Of a stretch of 64,000 bases of DNA, positions 30,143 to 39,793 are shown piece after piece. Below the pieces are notes generated by a model. The model worked only from the letters and a program-made list of their open reading frames with translations. It did not search any database and was not told the origin of the DNA. Each line of letters starts with the position of its first letter. Position 1 is the first letter of the stretch. The stretch covers positions 1 through 64,000 of the forward strand of contig SHBR01000005.1 in assembly GCA_004212795.1 (NCBI GenBank). The letters are read 5' to 3'. Source of the stretch: Candidatus Thioglobus sp. (GTDB taxonomy: Bacteria; Pseudomonadota; Gammaproteobacteria; Arenicellales; UBA868). Both the position numbers and the translations under genes were made by a program.

Positions 30143-31399
30143 ATGAGTAAGAAAACGACAAGTGAAGTCATTGTAGGTCTGGACATTGGGACTTCGAAAG
30201 TGCTCGCTGTTGTCGCAGAGGTCAATGACAGCGATGAACTAGAAGTGCTCGGCGTGGGTCAGCATCCATCGCGAGGGCTGCGAAAGGGTGTCGTTGCTAA
30301 TATTGATTCAACCGTCCAGTCTATCCAACTGGCTATTGAGGATGCCGAGCTTACGGCCGAATGCCGAATCAGCTCGGTTTATGCAGGGATTGCGGGTGCG
30401 CATATCAACAGCATGAATTCTCATGGTGTTGCAGCTATAAAAAATCGCGACGAGGTCGGTGCTGAAGATGTCGAGAGAGTGCTCGAGGCTGCCCAAGCGC
30501 AGGCGATTCCAAATGATCAACGGGTTTTACATATCCTGCCTCAGGATTTCATTATTGACGGACAAGAAGGTATTCGTGAGCCGATTGGCATGAGCGGTGT
30601 CCGTCTCGAGGCTAAGGTTCATATCATTACTGGCGCTGTGAGCGCGGCGCAAAATATTGTCAAATGCATTACTCGCTGCGGTCTCGAGGTTGAAGACATG
30701 GTGCTGGAACAGATTGCATCCAGTTACGCAGTGCTTGACGAAGATGAAAAAGAGTTGGGCGTATGTCTTGTCGATATCGGTGGCGGCACGACAGATATCG
30801 CGGTGTTTACGGATGGCGCAATTCGTCATACGGCAGTTTTACCGATTGCGGGAGATCAGGTTACAAACGATATAGCGGTAGCCCTTCGAACGCCAACTCA
30901 GGCGGCGGAGGAGCTTAAAAAGAAATATGGTAGCGCCTTGGTGCAACTTGCGCCCGAGGGCGAGATGATCGATACGCCAAGTGTAGGTGAGCGAGCGCCT
31001 CGCAAGCTCGCGCGTACGACACTCGCAGATGTCATTGAGCCCCGAGTAGAAGAATTATTTTTGTTGGTGCAGGCTGAACTTCGCCGGAGTGGTTTTGAAG
31101 AACTGCTGGGAACGGGCATCGTCCTGACCGGTGGCAGCGCAAAACTAACAGGAATGGTTGACCTGGCCGAGGAGATTTTTCATATGCCAGTCCGGCTTGG
31201 CGTGCCTAAATATGTTGGCGCCTTAAGCGACGTTGTTCGAAATTCTTCATTTTCAACAGCGATAGGTTTGCTGATGTTTGGTCATCGCCACCAATCCAAT
31301 CATTATCCAAAGAGACGGTTTGGGGTCTCACCGCCCTCAGCAATTTTTGGACGGATGAAGCAATGGTTCTCGCGGCATCTGGGTGAGGAGTCACAATGA
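30143..31399 (+). CDS. ftsA: Cell division protein FtsA
   Basis: VGLDIGTSKVLAVVAEV; VDIGGGTTDIAVF; VLTGGSAKLTGM. Confidence 0.97.
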   Translation: MSKKTTSEVIVGLDIGTSKVLAVVAEVNDSDELEVLGVGQHPSRGLRKGVVANIDSTVQSIQLAIEDAELTAECRISSVYAGIAGAHINSMNSHGVAAIKNRDEVGAEDVERVLEAAQAQAIPNDQRVLHILPQDFIIDGQEGIREPIGMSGVRLEAKVHIITGAVSAAQNIVKCITRCGLEVEDMVLEQIASSYAVLDEDEKELGVCLVDIGGGTTDIAVFTDGAIRHTAVLPIAGDQVTNDIAVALRTPTQAAEELKKKYGSALVQLAPEGEMIDTPSVGERAPRKLARTTLADVIEPRVEELFLLVQAELRRSGFEELLGTGIVLTGGSAKLTGMVDLAEEIFHMPVRLGVPKYVGALSDVVRNSSFSTAIGLLMFGHRHQSNHYPKRRFGVSPPSAIFGRMKQWFSRHLGEESQ

Positions 31400-31498
31400 T
31401 TTTTTTTCATTTAGCAGAAGAGGTTCTCTTCGGCGCTTTGGGCGCCGGCAGGGGACTTGTCATTTTTTTCATTAATCGATAGTTACAGGAGAGACACT

Positions 31499-32653
31499 AT
31501 GCCTTTTGAACTCATGGAAGTTTCTGGTCGTCAGGCCGTTATCAAGGTGCTGGGCATTGGGGGTGGCGGTGGAAACGCTGTCGATCACATGCTCTCAGCT
31601 AGCCTAGACGGGGTTGAATTCATCGTTGCAAATACAGATGCGCAAGCCCTTCACCGATCCGGTGTTTCGAAAGTGATGCAATTAGGCGAAGGATTGACGA
31701 AAGGGCTCGGGGCGGGCGCAAACCCAGAGGTTGGCCGTCAGGCGGCTACGGAAGATCGTGACAAGATCGCCGCCGCGCTTGATGGAACTGATATGGTTTT
31801 CATAACCGCAGGAATGGGTGGTGGGACCGGTACCGGCGCCGCACCTGTGATTGCCCAACTCGCTCGTGAAAAAGGAATTTTAACGGTGGCGGTCGTGACC
31901 CGACCTTTTCAGTTTGAGGGTAAGAAGAGAATTGCCGCAGCCGAGCATGGCATAAAAGAACTCGGTGAATTGGTTGACTCATTAATTGTCATTCCAAACG
32001 AGCGGATACTCGAAGTGATGGGTGGCAAAGTCACCTTGCTTGACGCTTTTGGCAAAGCTAATGAAATATTATTCAACGCGGTTCAAGGCATCTCTGAATT
32101 GATTACTCGCCCCGGGTTGATCAATGTTGACTTTGCTGATGTTCGAACCGTGATGTCTGAGATGGGCATGGCCATGATCGGTTCAGCCACCGCATCAGGA
32201 TCAGATCGTGCAATCGAGGCGGCGCGAGGCGCGGTCTCGAGCCCATTACTTGAAGAAGTTGATATTCATGGGGCAAAAGGTCTATTAGTGAACGTGTCAG
32301 CAGGGCCTGATATGGAATTAGAAGAGTTTGCACAGGTCGGTGAGATTGTTAATGAGTACGCATCTGAGGATGGAACGGTGGTGATTGGGACCGTTCTGGA
32401 TGAGGCGATGGAGGGTGAGCTCAGAGTCACGATGGTTGCGACGGGCATTCGGAAAGCGCCTCAAATGACTCTGGTCGAAAGTAGTGATAATGATGAGGCG
32501 GTACACGACCCTGTTGACTATGAAGACTACGATAAGCCGACGGTCATCAGGCGTCGTCCAAGATCTGCTGGTGATTTTGACTCGCAAGGAAACGCAGCGG
32601 TAGATATGGAGTATCTTGATGTACCCGCATTTTTACGGCGACAAGCCGACTGA
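31499..32653 (+). CDS. ftsZ: Cell division protein FtsZ
   Basis: [33 protein letters not shown]-terminal [11 protein letters not shown]; start trimmed to MPFELME. Confidence 0.97.
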   Translation: MPFELMEVSGRQAVIKVLGIGGGGGNAVDHMLSASLDGVEFIVANTDAQALHRSGVSKVMQLGEGLTKGLGAGANPEVGRQAATEDRDKIAAALDGTDMVFITAGMGGGTGTGAAPVIAQLAREKGILTVAVVTRPFQFEGKKRIAAAEHGIKELGELVDSLIVIPNERILEVMGGKVTLLDAFGKANEILFNAVQGISELITRPGLINVDFADVRTVMSEMGMAMIGSATASGSDRAIEAARGAVSSPLLEEVDIHGAKGLLVNVSAGPDMELEEFAQVGEIVNEYASEDGTVVIGTVLDEAMEGELRVTMVATGIRKAPQMTLVESSDNDEAVHDPVDYEDYDKPTVIRRRPRSAGDFDSQGNAAVDMEYLDVPAFLRRQAD

Positions 32654-32737
32654 GCAGGTAAAAGTAGGGGGTCAGGAATTTACAGATAATCGTGGAATTA
32701 TTAAATATGCAAAAAAAAGGGTAAAAAAATTTCAAAA

Positions 32738-32765
32738 TACACTCAAACCGCATTTTTTGAGTGTA
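32738..32765. repeat. 10-bp inverted repeat in ftsZ-lpxC intergenic region (terminator/attenuator candidate)
   Basis: TACACTCAAA-ccgcattt-TTTGAGTGTA. Confidence 0.7.
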
Positions 32766-32825
32766 AAATTGATCTAGATTAGCGACACGGTCGCAGAATT
32801 TAAAAATATCAGCGATTGGGCTTGG

Positions 32826-33737
32826 ATGATTCGACAACGAACTTTAAAAACTGTGATCGGTGCCACCGGGGTGGGTCTGCACACGGGGGAGAAGGTGCTT
32901 CTCACCCTTAAGCCCGCTCCCGCGGACACGGGGATCATTTTCCGCCGAGTTGATCTTGACCCCATAATTGATATTCCGGCGTCGCTCGAGAATGTTTGTG
33001 ACACTCGACTCTCCACAACTCTTGAGTATCAAGGAACGCGGGTGTCCACCGTCGAACACCTAATGGCTGCGTTTGCAGGTCTTCACATTGATAATGCCGT
33101 TGTTGAGCTCGATTCAACCGAAGTCCCGATTATGGATGGAAGCGCTGCGGTTTTCGTTTTCCTCATTCAGTCAGCAGGGATTGAAATGCAGTCTGAAGCC
33201 AAGCGGTTCATTAGGATCAAAGATCGTATTGAAGTGCGGGACGGAGATAAATGGGCCCGTTTTGAGCCCTATGACGGGTTTCGATTGAGTTTCAGTATTG
33301 ATTTTGATCACCCGACCATGAAATCTTCAGCGCAGCATGCGACGGTGGATCTTTCTGAGACCTCGTTTACAAAAGAAGTGAGTCGGGCCAGAACATTTGG
33401 TTTTTTGCAGGATGTTGAGGCGCTTCGGGAAGCTGGACTCGCTCGAGGCGGTAGCCTTGATAACGCCATCGTGCTGGACGATGATCGAGTGATCAATGAT
33501 GATGGTTTACGTTATGGAGATGAGTTCGTAAAGCACAAGATCCTCGACGCAATCGGAGATCTATATCTGCTTGGGTATCCACTGATCGGTACGTTTTCCG
33601 CTCATAAATCGGGACATGGTTTGAATAACGGACTCCTACGCAAGCTCGTTGAAAAAACAAATTGCTGGGAGACGGTGACCTATGATGATTCTGAACCTGC
33701 TCCTGCACCTCATTTTATGCACCCCGCCTTTGCATAA
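32826..33737 (+). CDS. lpxC: UDP-3-O-acyl-N-acetylglucosamine deacetylase
   Basis: [49 protein letters not shown]. Confidence 0.97.
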   Translation: MIRQRTLKTVIGATGVGLHTGEKVLLTLKPAPADTGIIFRRVDLDPIIDIPASLENVCDTRLSTTLEYQGTRVSTVEHLMAAFAGLHIDNAVVELDSTEVPIMDGSAAVFVFLIQSAGIEMQSEAKRFIRIKDRIEVRDGDKWARFEPYDGFRLSFSIDFDHPTMKSSAQHATVDLSETSFTKEVSRARTFGFLQDVEALREAGLARGGSLDNAIVLDDDRVINDDGLRYGDEFVKHKILDAIGDLYLLGYPLIGTFSAHKSGHGLNNGLLRKLVEKTNCWETVTYDDSEPAPAPHFMHPAFA

Positions 33738-33898
33738 TTAGATGTCGCGTTGCGATATCCTTGATATCCCTGCGCCCCTTCCTTTTTGACGTCAATCTGT
33801 CGCAAAATGACGAGCTATATTGAGTGAACCCCGAAAGGTTCAAAAAAGCGCAGACTGTCTGCTTACGATAAGAAGTCGGTCAGGAGAGTTTTAGGCAT

Positions 33899-34885
33899 AT
33901 GGATCAAGTAGAGCGTTTTGGAATTATTGGATCAGGCATCATTGGTGCGGGATGGGCAGGAAGAGCGCTGTCGGTTGGAATGGATGTTTATGCTTTTGAC
34001 CCGGAGCCGGGCGCTGAGTCGAGGCTGAAAAAGAAACTTGATCAAATCTGGCCGGTCCTCGAGCGTACTGGCGTATTTCCAGACGCATCAAAAGATCGAC
34101 TTGTTTTTTGTGAATCGGTTGAGGCGGTCGCTGCGCAGTCGGATTTTATTCAAGAAAGTGCGCCTGAGCGCATTGACCTTAAGGTTGAGTTACACGCTCA
34201 GATTGATGCCGCTGCGTCTCCTGATGTTGTGATTGCATCAAGCACTTCTGGTCTTTTGCCGACGGATTTTCAGGCGCAATGTAAGCATCCCGAGCGCGTG
34301 ATTGTGGGCCATCCTTTTAATCCTGTTTATCTCTTGCCGCTGGTTGAGGTTTTGGGCGGGAAAAAGACGAGTCTAGAAAATATTGATCGAGCGGTGATGT
34401 TTTACAAATCTATTGGAATGTATCCATTGAAAGTTCGCTCAGAGGTACCGGGTTTCTTGTCCGACCGGTTGCAGGAGGCGCTTTGGCGTGAAATTCTTCA
34501 CCTTGTAAATGACGACGTTGCAACACCAGAAGAGCTCGACGCTGCAATTGCCTATGGTCCTGGATTACGATGGGCTATTTGGGGGGCGTGCCAAATTTTC
34601 CATCTTGCTGCCCAGCCAGGCGGGATGGGGCAGTTTCTCAAACATTTTGATCCCTCTCTTTTTCCTTGGACAAAGCTGGAAGCGCCCGCCATCACCAACG
34701 AGCTGACTCGAAAGATGCACGATGGGTGCGAAAGCATTTCTGGAGATATGGGAAGTGATGAAATGGAACAGATTCGCGATGATGCGTTGATTGGAATTAT
34801 TGAATCTCTCCAGAAAAGGGACCTTGGCGCCGGTCGAGTTTTCAACGAGCATCAAAAAAGAATCCGCGACGCGCAAGAAAAGTAG
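33899..34885 (+). CDS. 3-hydroxyacyl-CoA dehydrogenase-family protein, probable L-carnitine 3-dehydrogenase
   Basis: GIIGSGIIGAGWAGRALSVGMDVYAFDPEPGAE; FIQESAPERIDLKVELHAQID; GHPFNPVYLLPLVEVLGG. Confidence 0.8.
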   Translation: MDQVERFGIIGSGIIGAGWAGRALSVGMDVYAFDPEPGAESRLKKKLDQIWPVLERTGVFPDASKDRLVFCESVEAVAAQSDFIQESAPERIDLKVELHAQIDAAASPDVVIASSTSGLLPTDFQAQCKHPERVIVGHPFNPVYLLPLVEVLGGKKTSLENIDRAVMFYKSIGMYPLKVRSEVPGFLSDRLQEALWREILHLVNDDVATPEELDAAIAYGPGLRWAIWGACQIFHLAAQPGGMGQFLKHFDPSLFPWTKLEAPAITNELTRKMHDGCESISGDMGSDEMEQIRDDALIGIIESLQKRDLGAGRVFNEHQKRIRDAQEK

Positions 34886-34921
34886 ATTGGTTACAAATTG
34901 AGTATTTGAGCAGGCAAACAT

Positions 34922-36082
34922 ATGGAATTCTCGCTAAGCAGTGAACAGGAGATGTTGATTGAGAGCGCTCGGGCTTTTGCTGAAAACGAACTTTATCCTC
35001 ATGAAGCAGAGGTGGAAAAATCGGATTCGGTTTCCCCCGATCTCGCTCAAAAGATTCGCGAACGCGCGATTGAGATGGGCTTCTATGCGGCAAATATGCC
35101 AGAAGACTTGGGCGGCGGCGGGTTGGATTGTGTGTCGCTCTCTTTAGTGGAGCGGGAATTAGGTCGCGCGAATTTTGCGCTCCAATACCTGGTCGGGCGG
35201 CCAAGTAATATTCTTCAAGCCTGTGTAGGTGAGCAGAGAGATCACTATCTTTTTCCATGCATCCGCGGAGAAAAAACCGATTGTCTTGCGATGACAGAGC
35301 CAGGCGCCGGATCAGATTTGAGGTCAATGCAATGTCGGGCCGATGTTGATGGGGATGATTACGTTATCAATGGTACCAAGCATTTCATCAGTCACGCGGA
35401 TATTGCGGACTTTGTGATTTTGTTTGCCGCAACGGGTGAGGAGGAGTCAGCCCGGGGGCCGCGGAAGCTGATCAGCGCTTTTCTGGTTGATAAGGGAACA
35501 CCAGGTTTCTCGGTTAGACCCGGGTACCACAGTGTCTCGCATCGCGGCTATCACAACAGTATTTTGAATTTTGATAACTGCCGTATTCCTAAAACTCAAA
35601 TGCTCGGCGCACCGCATCAAGGATTTAATGTGGCTAACGATTGGCTGGGACCTACTCGTTTGCAGGTCGCAGCGATGTGCCTAGGCCGGGCTCATCGTGC
35701 ACTCGAGCACGCCACAGATTGGGCGGCCGAGCGACAACAGTTCGGTCAGTTTATCGGACGTTTTCAAGGGGTTGGATTCAAACTGGCAGAGATGAAGCTG
35801 AAGCTCGAGGCCGCGGAGCTTCTGACATTTAAAGCCGCATGGAAGACGGATCAGGGCACGGCAACTGACTCAGATTATGCAATGGCTAAACTTTTTACGA
35901 CCGAAACACTGGCTTTTATCGCGGATGAAGCCATTCAGATTCATGGCGGTATGGGTTTGATGTCCGATTTACCTCTGGAGCGAATCTGGCGAGATGCGAG
36001 GGTTGAGCGGATTTGGGAAGGGACCAGCGAGATTCAGCGGCACATTATTTCTCGCGATATGCTTAAACCTCGCTGGACTTGA
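34922..36082 (+). CDS. Acyl-CoA dehydrogenase (CaiA-like by context)
   Basis: AMTEPGAGSDLRSMQCRA; IHGGMGLMSDLPLERIWRDARVERIWEGTSEIQRHII. Confidence 0.88.
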   Translation: MEFSLSSEQEMLIESARAFAENELYPHEAEVEKSDSVSPDLAQKIRERAIEMGFYAANMPEDLGGGGLDCVSLSLVERELGRANFALQYLVGRPSNILQACVGEQRDHYLFPCIRGEKTDCLAMTEPGAGSDLRSMQCRADVDGDDYVINGTKHFISHADIADFVILFAATGEEESARGPRKLISAFLVDKGTPGFSVRPGYHSVSHRGYHNSILNFDNCRIPKTQMLGAPHQGFNVANDWLGPTRLQVAAMCLGRAHRALEHATDWAAERQQFGQFIGRFQGVGFKLAEMKLKLEAAELLTFKAAWKTDQGTATDSDYAMAKLFTTETLAFIADEAIQIHGGMGLMSDLPLERIWRDARVERIWEGTSEIQRHIISRDMLKPRWT

Positions 36083-36092
36083 CCTAAGCACG

Positions 36093-38150
36093 TTGTCGCT
36101 CAAACGCCTCCTTCAACCCTCCAGCATCGCAGTCTTTGGTGGCCGCGAGGCGCACGAGGTTGTCCGTCAATGTCGTCGGATGGGGTTCTCAGGAGAGATT
36201 TGGCCTGTTCATCCCACTCGCGAAGTTATTGAGGGCTATCCCTGTTTTCGAAGGATTGATGAGTTGCCGCGGTCGCCAGATGCAAGTTTTATCGGGGTTA
36301 ATCGAAACCTGACGATAGAAATTGTTGAGCAGTTGAGCGCGCGGGGTGCAGGAGGAGCGGTCTGTTATGCCTCCGGGTTCAGTGAAGTTGATGACGGAAA
36401 ACAATTGAATGCAGCGTTGTTGAGTGCAGCGGGTTCAATGCCCTTTCTCGGTCCGAACTGTTATGGCGTGATCAATTATTTGGATGGTGCGTTACTTTGG
36501 CCTGATCAGCATGGGGGTAAACGAGTTGAGCGTGGAGTGGCTATTCTGAGTCAGAGTAGTAATATCGGCATCAATTTGACGATGCAGGCACGTGGCCTCC
36601 CCATCGCTTACCTGATTGCGCTTGGCAATCAGGCGCAGACAGATCTGGGCGATGCTTTGGATACGCTTTTGAGAGATGAACGGGTTAGCGCGATTGGCCT
36701 TTACATCGAAGGATTTAAGGATGTGCCGGTTCTTGAGAGAGTCACGCGTGTTGCCCGAGAACGAAAGATTCCGGTTGTTGCGCTTAAGTCTGGGGCCAGC
36801 GATCAAGGTGCGAAGATAGCGCAGTCCCATACGGCGGCAATGGCAGGTTCAGATGACGTCGCAGATGCGTTATTAAAGCGTTTAGGTATTGGTCGAGCTC
36901 ATGACCTCGATACCTTGATTGAGACGCTAAAAATTTTGCACGTTCATGGCCCTTTAGAAGGTGGCCGCTTGTGCTCAATGAGTTGCTCAGGCGGAGAAGC
37001 GTCTCTGATGGCTGATACGGCGATTGGCCGAAAGATTAATTTTCCTGAACTAACGGATCACCAGTACCAATCAATCGCAGCGACGGTACATCCTTTGGTT
37101 AGTGTGTCTAATCCGCTGGACTATCATACGTTTGCCTGGAATAAGGAAGAAGATCTTTTCAATACTTATAGCGCGATGCTCGAATGCCGCTTTGATCTCG
37201 CGATGCTTGTGCTGGATTTTCCGCGTGCTGATCGATGCAGTCTTGAGACCTGGGAGCCGGCAGTGAACGCGATCTGTAGGGCGGCTCAAAAAACCCAGAT
37301 GCCGACTGCTGTTTTGGCGAGCCTTCCCGAAAGCCTTCCTGAGGCGACTGCCTCTGACCTGATGTCAGCAAATATTGCTCCCTTGTGTGGTATTCGCCAA
37401 GCCCTTGATGCCGCAGAGATTGCGGCGGCGATCGGGGAGTTCTGGAAAAATCCGCCTAAAAGTGATTTGCTCCCTGGTCCGGTCACGAGTTCAGACGATG
37501 GAACTAAAAGACGTATTGACGAGTGGGAGGCCAAGCAGTTTTTGGCAAAGGCAGAAATCACTGTGCCGCAAGGCAAGAGATGTTCAGATCTCGAAGAATT
37601 ACTGGCTTTTGCTGAAACGATTGAATTTCCCATGGTACTGAAAGCGTGCAGCGCTGAATTAATCCATAAGAGCGATGTTGCAGCCGTTTATGTGGGTATT
37701 TCCGACTCTGACGAATTAGAAAATCGGGCGCTCGAGCTTTTTTCACGCTTTGAACTTCTCCTTGTTGAAGAAATGGTGGCGAGCGCTGTGTGTGAACTGA
37801 TCGTTGGAATCAATCAGGATCCTGTCATTGGGCCTTGGATGCTGGTGGGAAGTGGCGGCATCTATGCGGAGCTGCTAAAAGATCAACAGGTTGTATTATT
37901 GCCCGCCGATCGAAAGTCGCTCGAGGAGGCGGTTGACAATCTAAAGATTAGCCCGATTTTGAATGGCTATCGGTCCTCGAATCCGGCGGATTATGGAGCA
38001 GTTGTATCCACGCTAGAAAAGATTTCAAGTTATTGGGAGAACAATAAACATCAACTCGCTTCGCTGGAAATAAATCCGTTGCTCGCGCTACCTGAAGGTA
38101 AAGGTGCATGCGCTGTAGATGCAGTGATGCAATTTCAAAACGCTGGCTAA
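36093..38150 (+). CDS. NDP-forming acyl-CoA synthetase (ACD-type, fused alpha/beta)
   Basis: LLQPSSIAVFGGREAHEVVRQCRRMGFSGEIWPVHP; LSQSSNIGINL; C-terminal ATP-grasp region; TTG start just after the acyl-CoA dehydrogenase stop. Confidence 0.82.
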   Translation: MSLKRLLQPSSIAVFGGREAHEVVRQCRRMGFSGEIWPVHPTREVIEGYPCFRRIDELPRSPDASFIGVNRNLTIEIVEQLSARGAGGAVCYASGFSEVDDGKQLNAALLSAAGSMPFLGPNCYGVINYLDGALLWPDQHGGKRVERGVAILSQSSNIGINLTMQARGLPIAYLIALGNQAQTDLGDALDTLLRDERVSAIGLYIEGFKDVPVLERVTRVARERKIPVVALKSGASDQGAKIAQSHTAAMAGSDDVADALLKRLGIGRAHDLDTLIETLKILHVHGPLEGGRLCSMSCSGGEASLMADTAIGRKINFPELTDHQYQSIAATVHPLVSVSNPLDYHTFAWNKEEDLFNTYSAMLECRFDLAMLVLDFPRADRCSLETWEPAVNAICRAAQKTQMPTAVLASLPESLPEATASDLMSANIAPLCGIRQALDAAEIAAAIGEFWKNPPKSDLLPGPVTSSDDGTKRRIDEWEAKQFLAKAEITVPQGKRCSDLEELLAFAETIEFPMVLKACSAELIHKSDVAAVYVGISDSDELENRALELFSRFELLLVEEMVASAVCELIVGINQDPVIGPWMLVGSGGIYAELLKDQQVVLLPADRKSLEEAVDNLKISPILNGYRSSNPADYGAVVSTLEKISSYWENNKHQLASLEINPLLALPEGKGACAVDAVMQFQNAG

Positions 38151-38153
38151 CGC

Positions 38154-38828
38154 ATGTCTTTAAGTCAGAGCGTTCATGATGCGTCCGTAATGTCCCCGAC
38201 TGATGCAATCTCGGAATTCATGAATCCCGGTTGCCAACGACTGCTTGATATTGGGTGCGGTGCGGGCCATCTTAGTGATGACCTAGTGTCTGGGCGACGT
38301 ACGGTAGTCGCATTAGATCCTTTTGTTGTTCCAGGCGCGCCAGCGCTTCGAATTCAAGGTGATGCGGCGCCGTTGCCTGTGGTTGACGACATCTTCGATT
38401 CGGTTCTTTTTCATTGGTCTTTACATCATGTGCCTCAGGATCAAATGAGTCTGGCGCTTAGTGAGGCGGTTCGGGTGTTGACGCAAAACGGAGTTCTTTA
38501 TGTCGTCGAGCCAGAGCCCATCGGCTCTTGGCATGAGGTTTGCCAGTCATTCCATGATGAAACTGCAGTTCAAAACTCAGCGGCAGTTGAGGTTGATTTT
38601 CTCGTTGAGCGGTCTGCCGGGCGTCGTCGACGGGCCTATTATTTCTATGAAGATCACTTCGATCATTTTGATGAATGGGTTACTGAGTTAATGGAGATGC
38701 CGCATAACAATTACTGCGAGAAAGCGGTGCGATCAGAGCTCGTCAAGGATCAATTTGAGCGTTGTCGCGAAACCGATAAATATGTACTTCGGCAAAGAGT
38801 GCGTATGGATGAAATCAGGTGGGACTAA
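38154..38828 (+). CDS. Class I SAM-dependent methyltransferase
   Basis: RLLDIGCGAGHLSDDL; FDSVLFHWSLHHV; EAVRVLTQNGVLYVVEP. Confidence 0.8.
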   Translation: MSLSQSVHDASVMSPTDAISEFMNPGCQRLLDIGCGAGHLSDDLVSGRRTVVALDPFVVPGAPALRIQGDAAPLPVVDDIFDSVLFHWSLHHVPQDQMSLALSEAVRVLTQNGVLYVVEPEPIGSWHEVCQSFHDETAVQNSAAVEVDFLVERSAGRRRRAYYFYEDHFDHFDEWVTELMEMPHNNYCEKAVRSELVKDQFERCRETDKYVLRQRVRMDEIRWD

Positions 38829-38863
38829 AATAATGCCGTTGTCCAGGAAAAAGGGGAATTACT

Positions 38864-39649
38864 GTGGATCAATCTAACGTCGTGACCAAACGGGTGGGCC
38901 TTGTTTTAGAGGTTATGCTCGATCGACCGAAAGCTAACGCAATCGATGTAGCAACCAGTCGAATGATGGGCCAGGTTTTCGCAGACTTTCGTGATGATCC
39001 TGACCTTCGGGTGGCAATTATCACTGGCGCAGGCGAGAAATTTTTCTGTCCGGGATGGGATCTCAAGGCAGCAGCTGAGGGAGAGGCTGTTGATAGTGAC
39101 TACGGCGTGGGGGGTTTTGGCGGCTTGCAGGAATTACCGAACCTTAACAAACCGGTGATTGCTGCCGTAAATGGGATATGTTGCGGCGGCGGCCTTGAGT
39201 GGGCGCTATCTGCGGATATGATCTTGGCGGCAGAGCATGCAACATTTGCATTACCAGAGATTAATTCAGGCACGATTGCAGATGCCGCTACGTTGAAATT
39301 GCCGAAGCGAATTCCCTATCATATTGCAATGGAACTTCTTTTTACGGGCAGATGGATGGATGCCGCCGAGGCCCATCACTGGGGATTTGTAAATGAAGTT
39401 GTGCCGGCGAACGAGTTGATGAGTCGAGCCCATGAACTCGCTGCGATGTTAGCCGAAGGTCCACCGCTTGTTTTTGCGGCAATCAAAGAAGTTGCAAGAG
39501 CCTCTGAGAATATGCGTTTTCAAGAGGCGCTTAACGACATTACTCAGCGTAAATTTCCAACCGTGGATACCCTTTATTCTAGTGAGGATCAAATTGAGGG
39601 TGCGACCGCGTTCGCCGAAAAGCGTAAGCCACAGTGGAAGGGTAGGTAA
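38864..39649 (+). CDS. Enoyl-CoA hydratase family, CaiD-like (carnitinyl-CoA dehydratase)
   Basis: LEVMLDRPKANAIDVATSRMMGQVFADFRDDPDLRVAIITGAGEKFFCPGWDLKAAAEGEA closely resembles CaiD; C-terminal EGATAFAEKRKPQWKGR. Confidence 0.85.
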   Translation: MDQSNVVTKRVGLVLEVMLDRPKANAIDVATSRMMGQVFADFRDDPDLRVAIITGAGEKFFCPGWDLKAAAEGEAVDSDYGVGGFGGLQELPNLNKPVIAAVNGICCGGGLEWALSADMILAAEHATFALPEINSGTIADAATLKLPKRIPYHIAMELLFTGRWMDAAEAHHWGFVNEVVPANELMSRAHELAAMLAEGPPLVFAAIKEVARASENMRFQEALNDITQRKFPTVDTLYSSEDQIEGATAFAEKRKPQWKGR

Positions 39650-39793
39650 TAATCCTGGACCTCAAGTCAATTGATCTGCTGTCGAGATTAGTTTTATACG
39701 TCAGAGTCAAGGCCTATATAAAACGGGTTATAGATTTGGCAGTATGCTTTTGGTCTAATTTTTTGAAGACGAGAAGTTATTTAAGGGGGTTTA

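Noticed and set aside
36093-38150. Possible frameshift between acyl-CoA dehydrogenase and the ligase because the track ORF starts at 35994 inside the previous gene
   Set aside because: A TTG codon at 36093 just after the previous stop gives a natural N-terminus (LSLKRLLQPSSIAVFGG); no frameshift needed.
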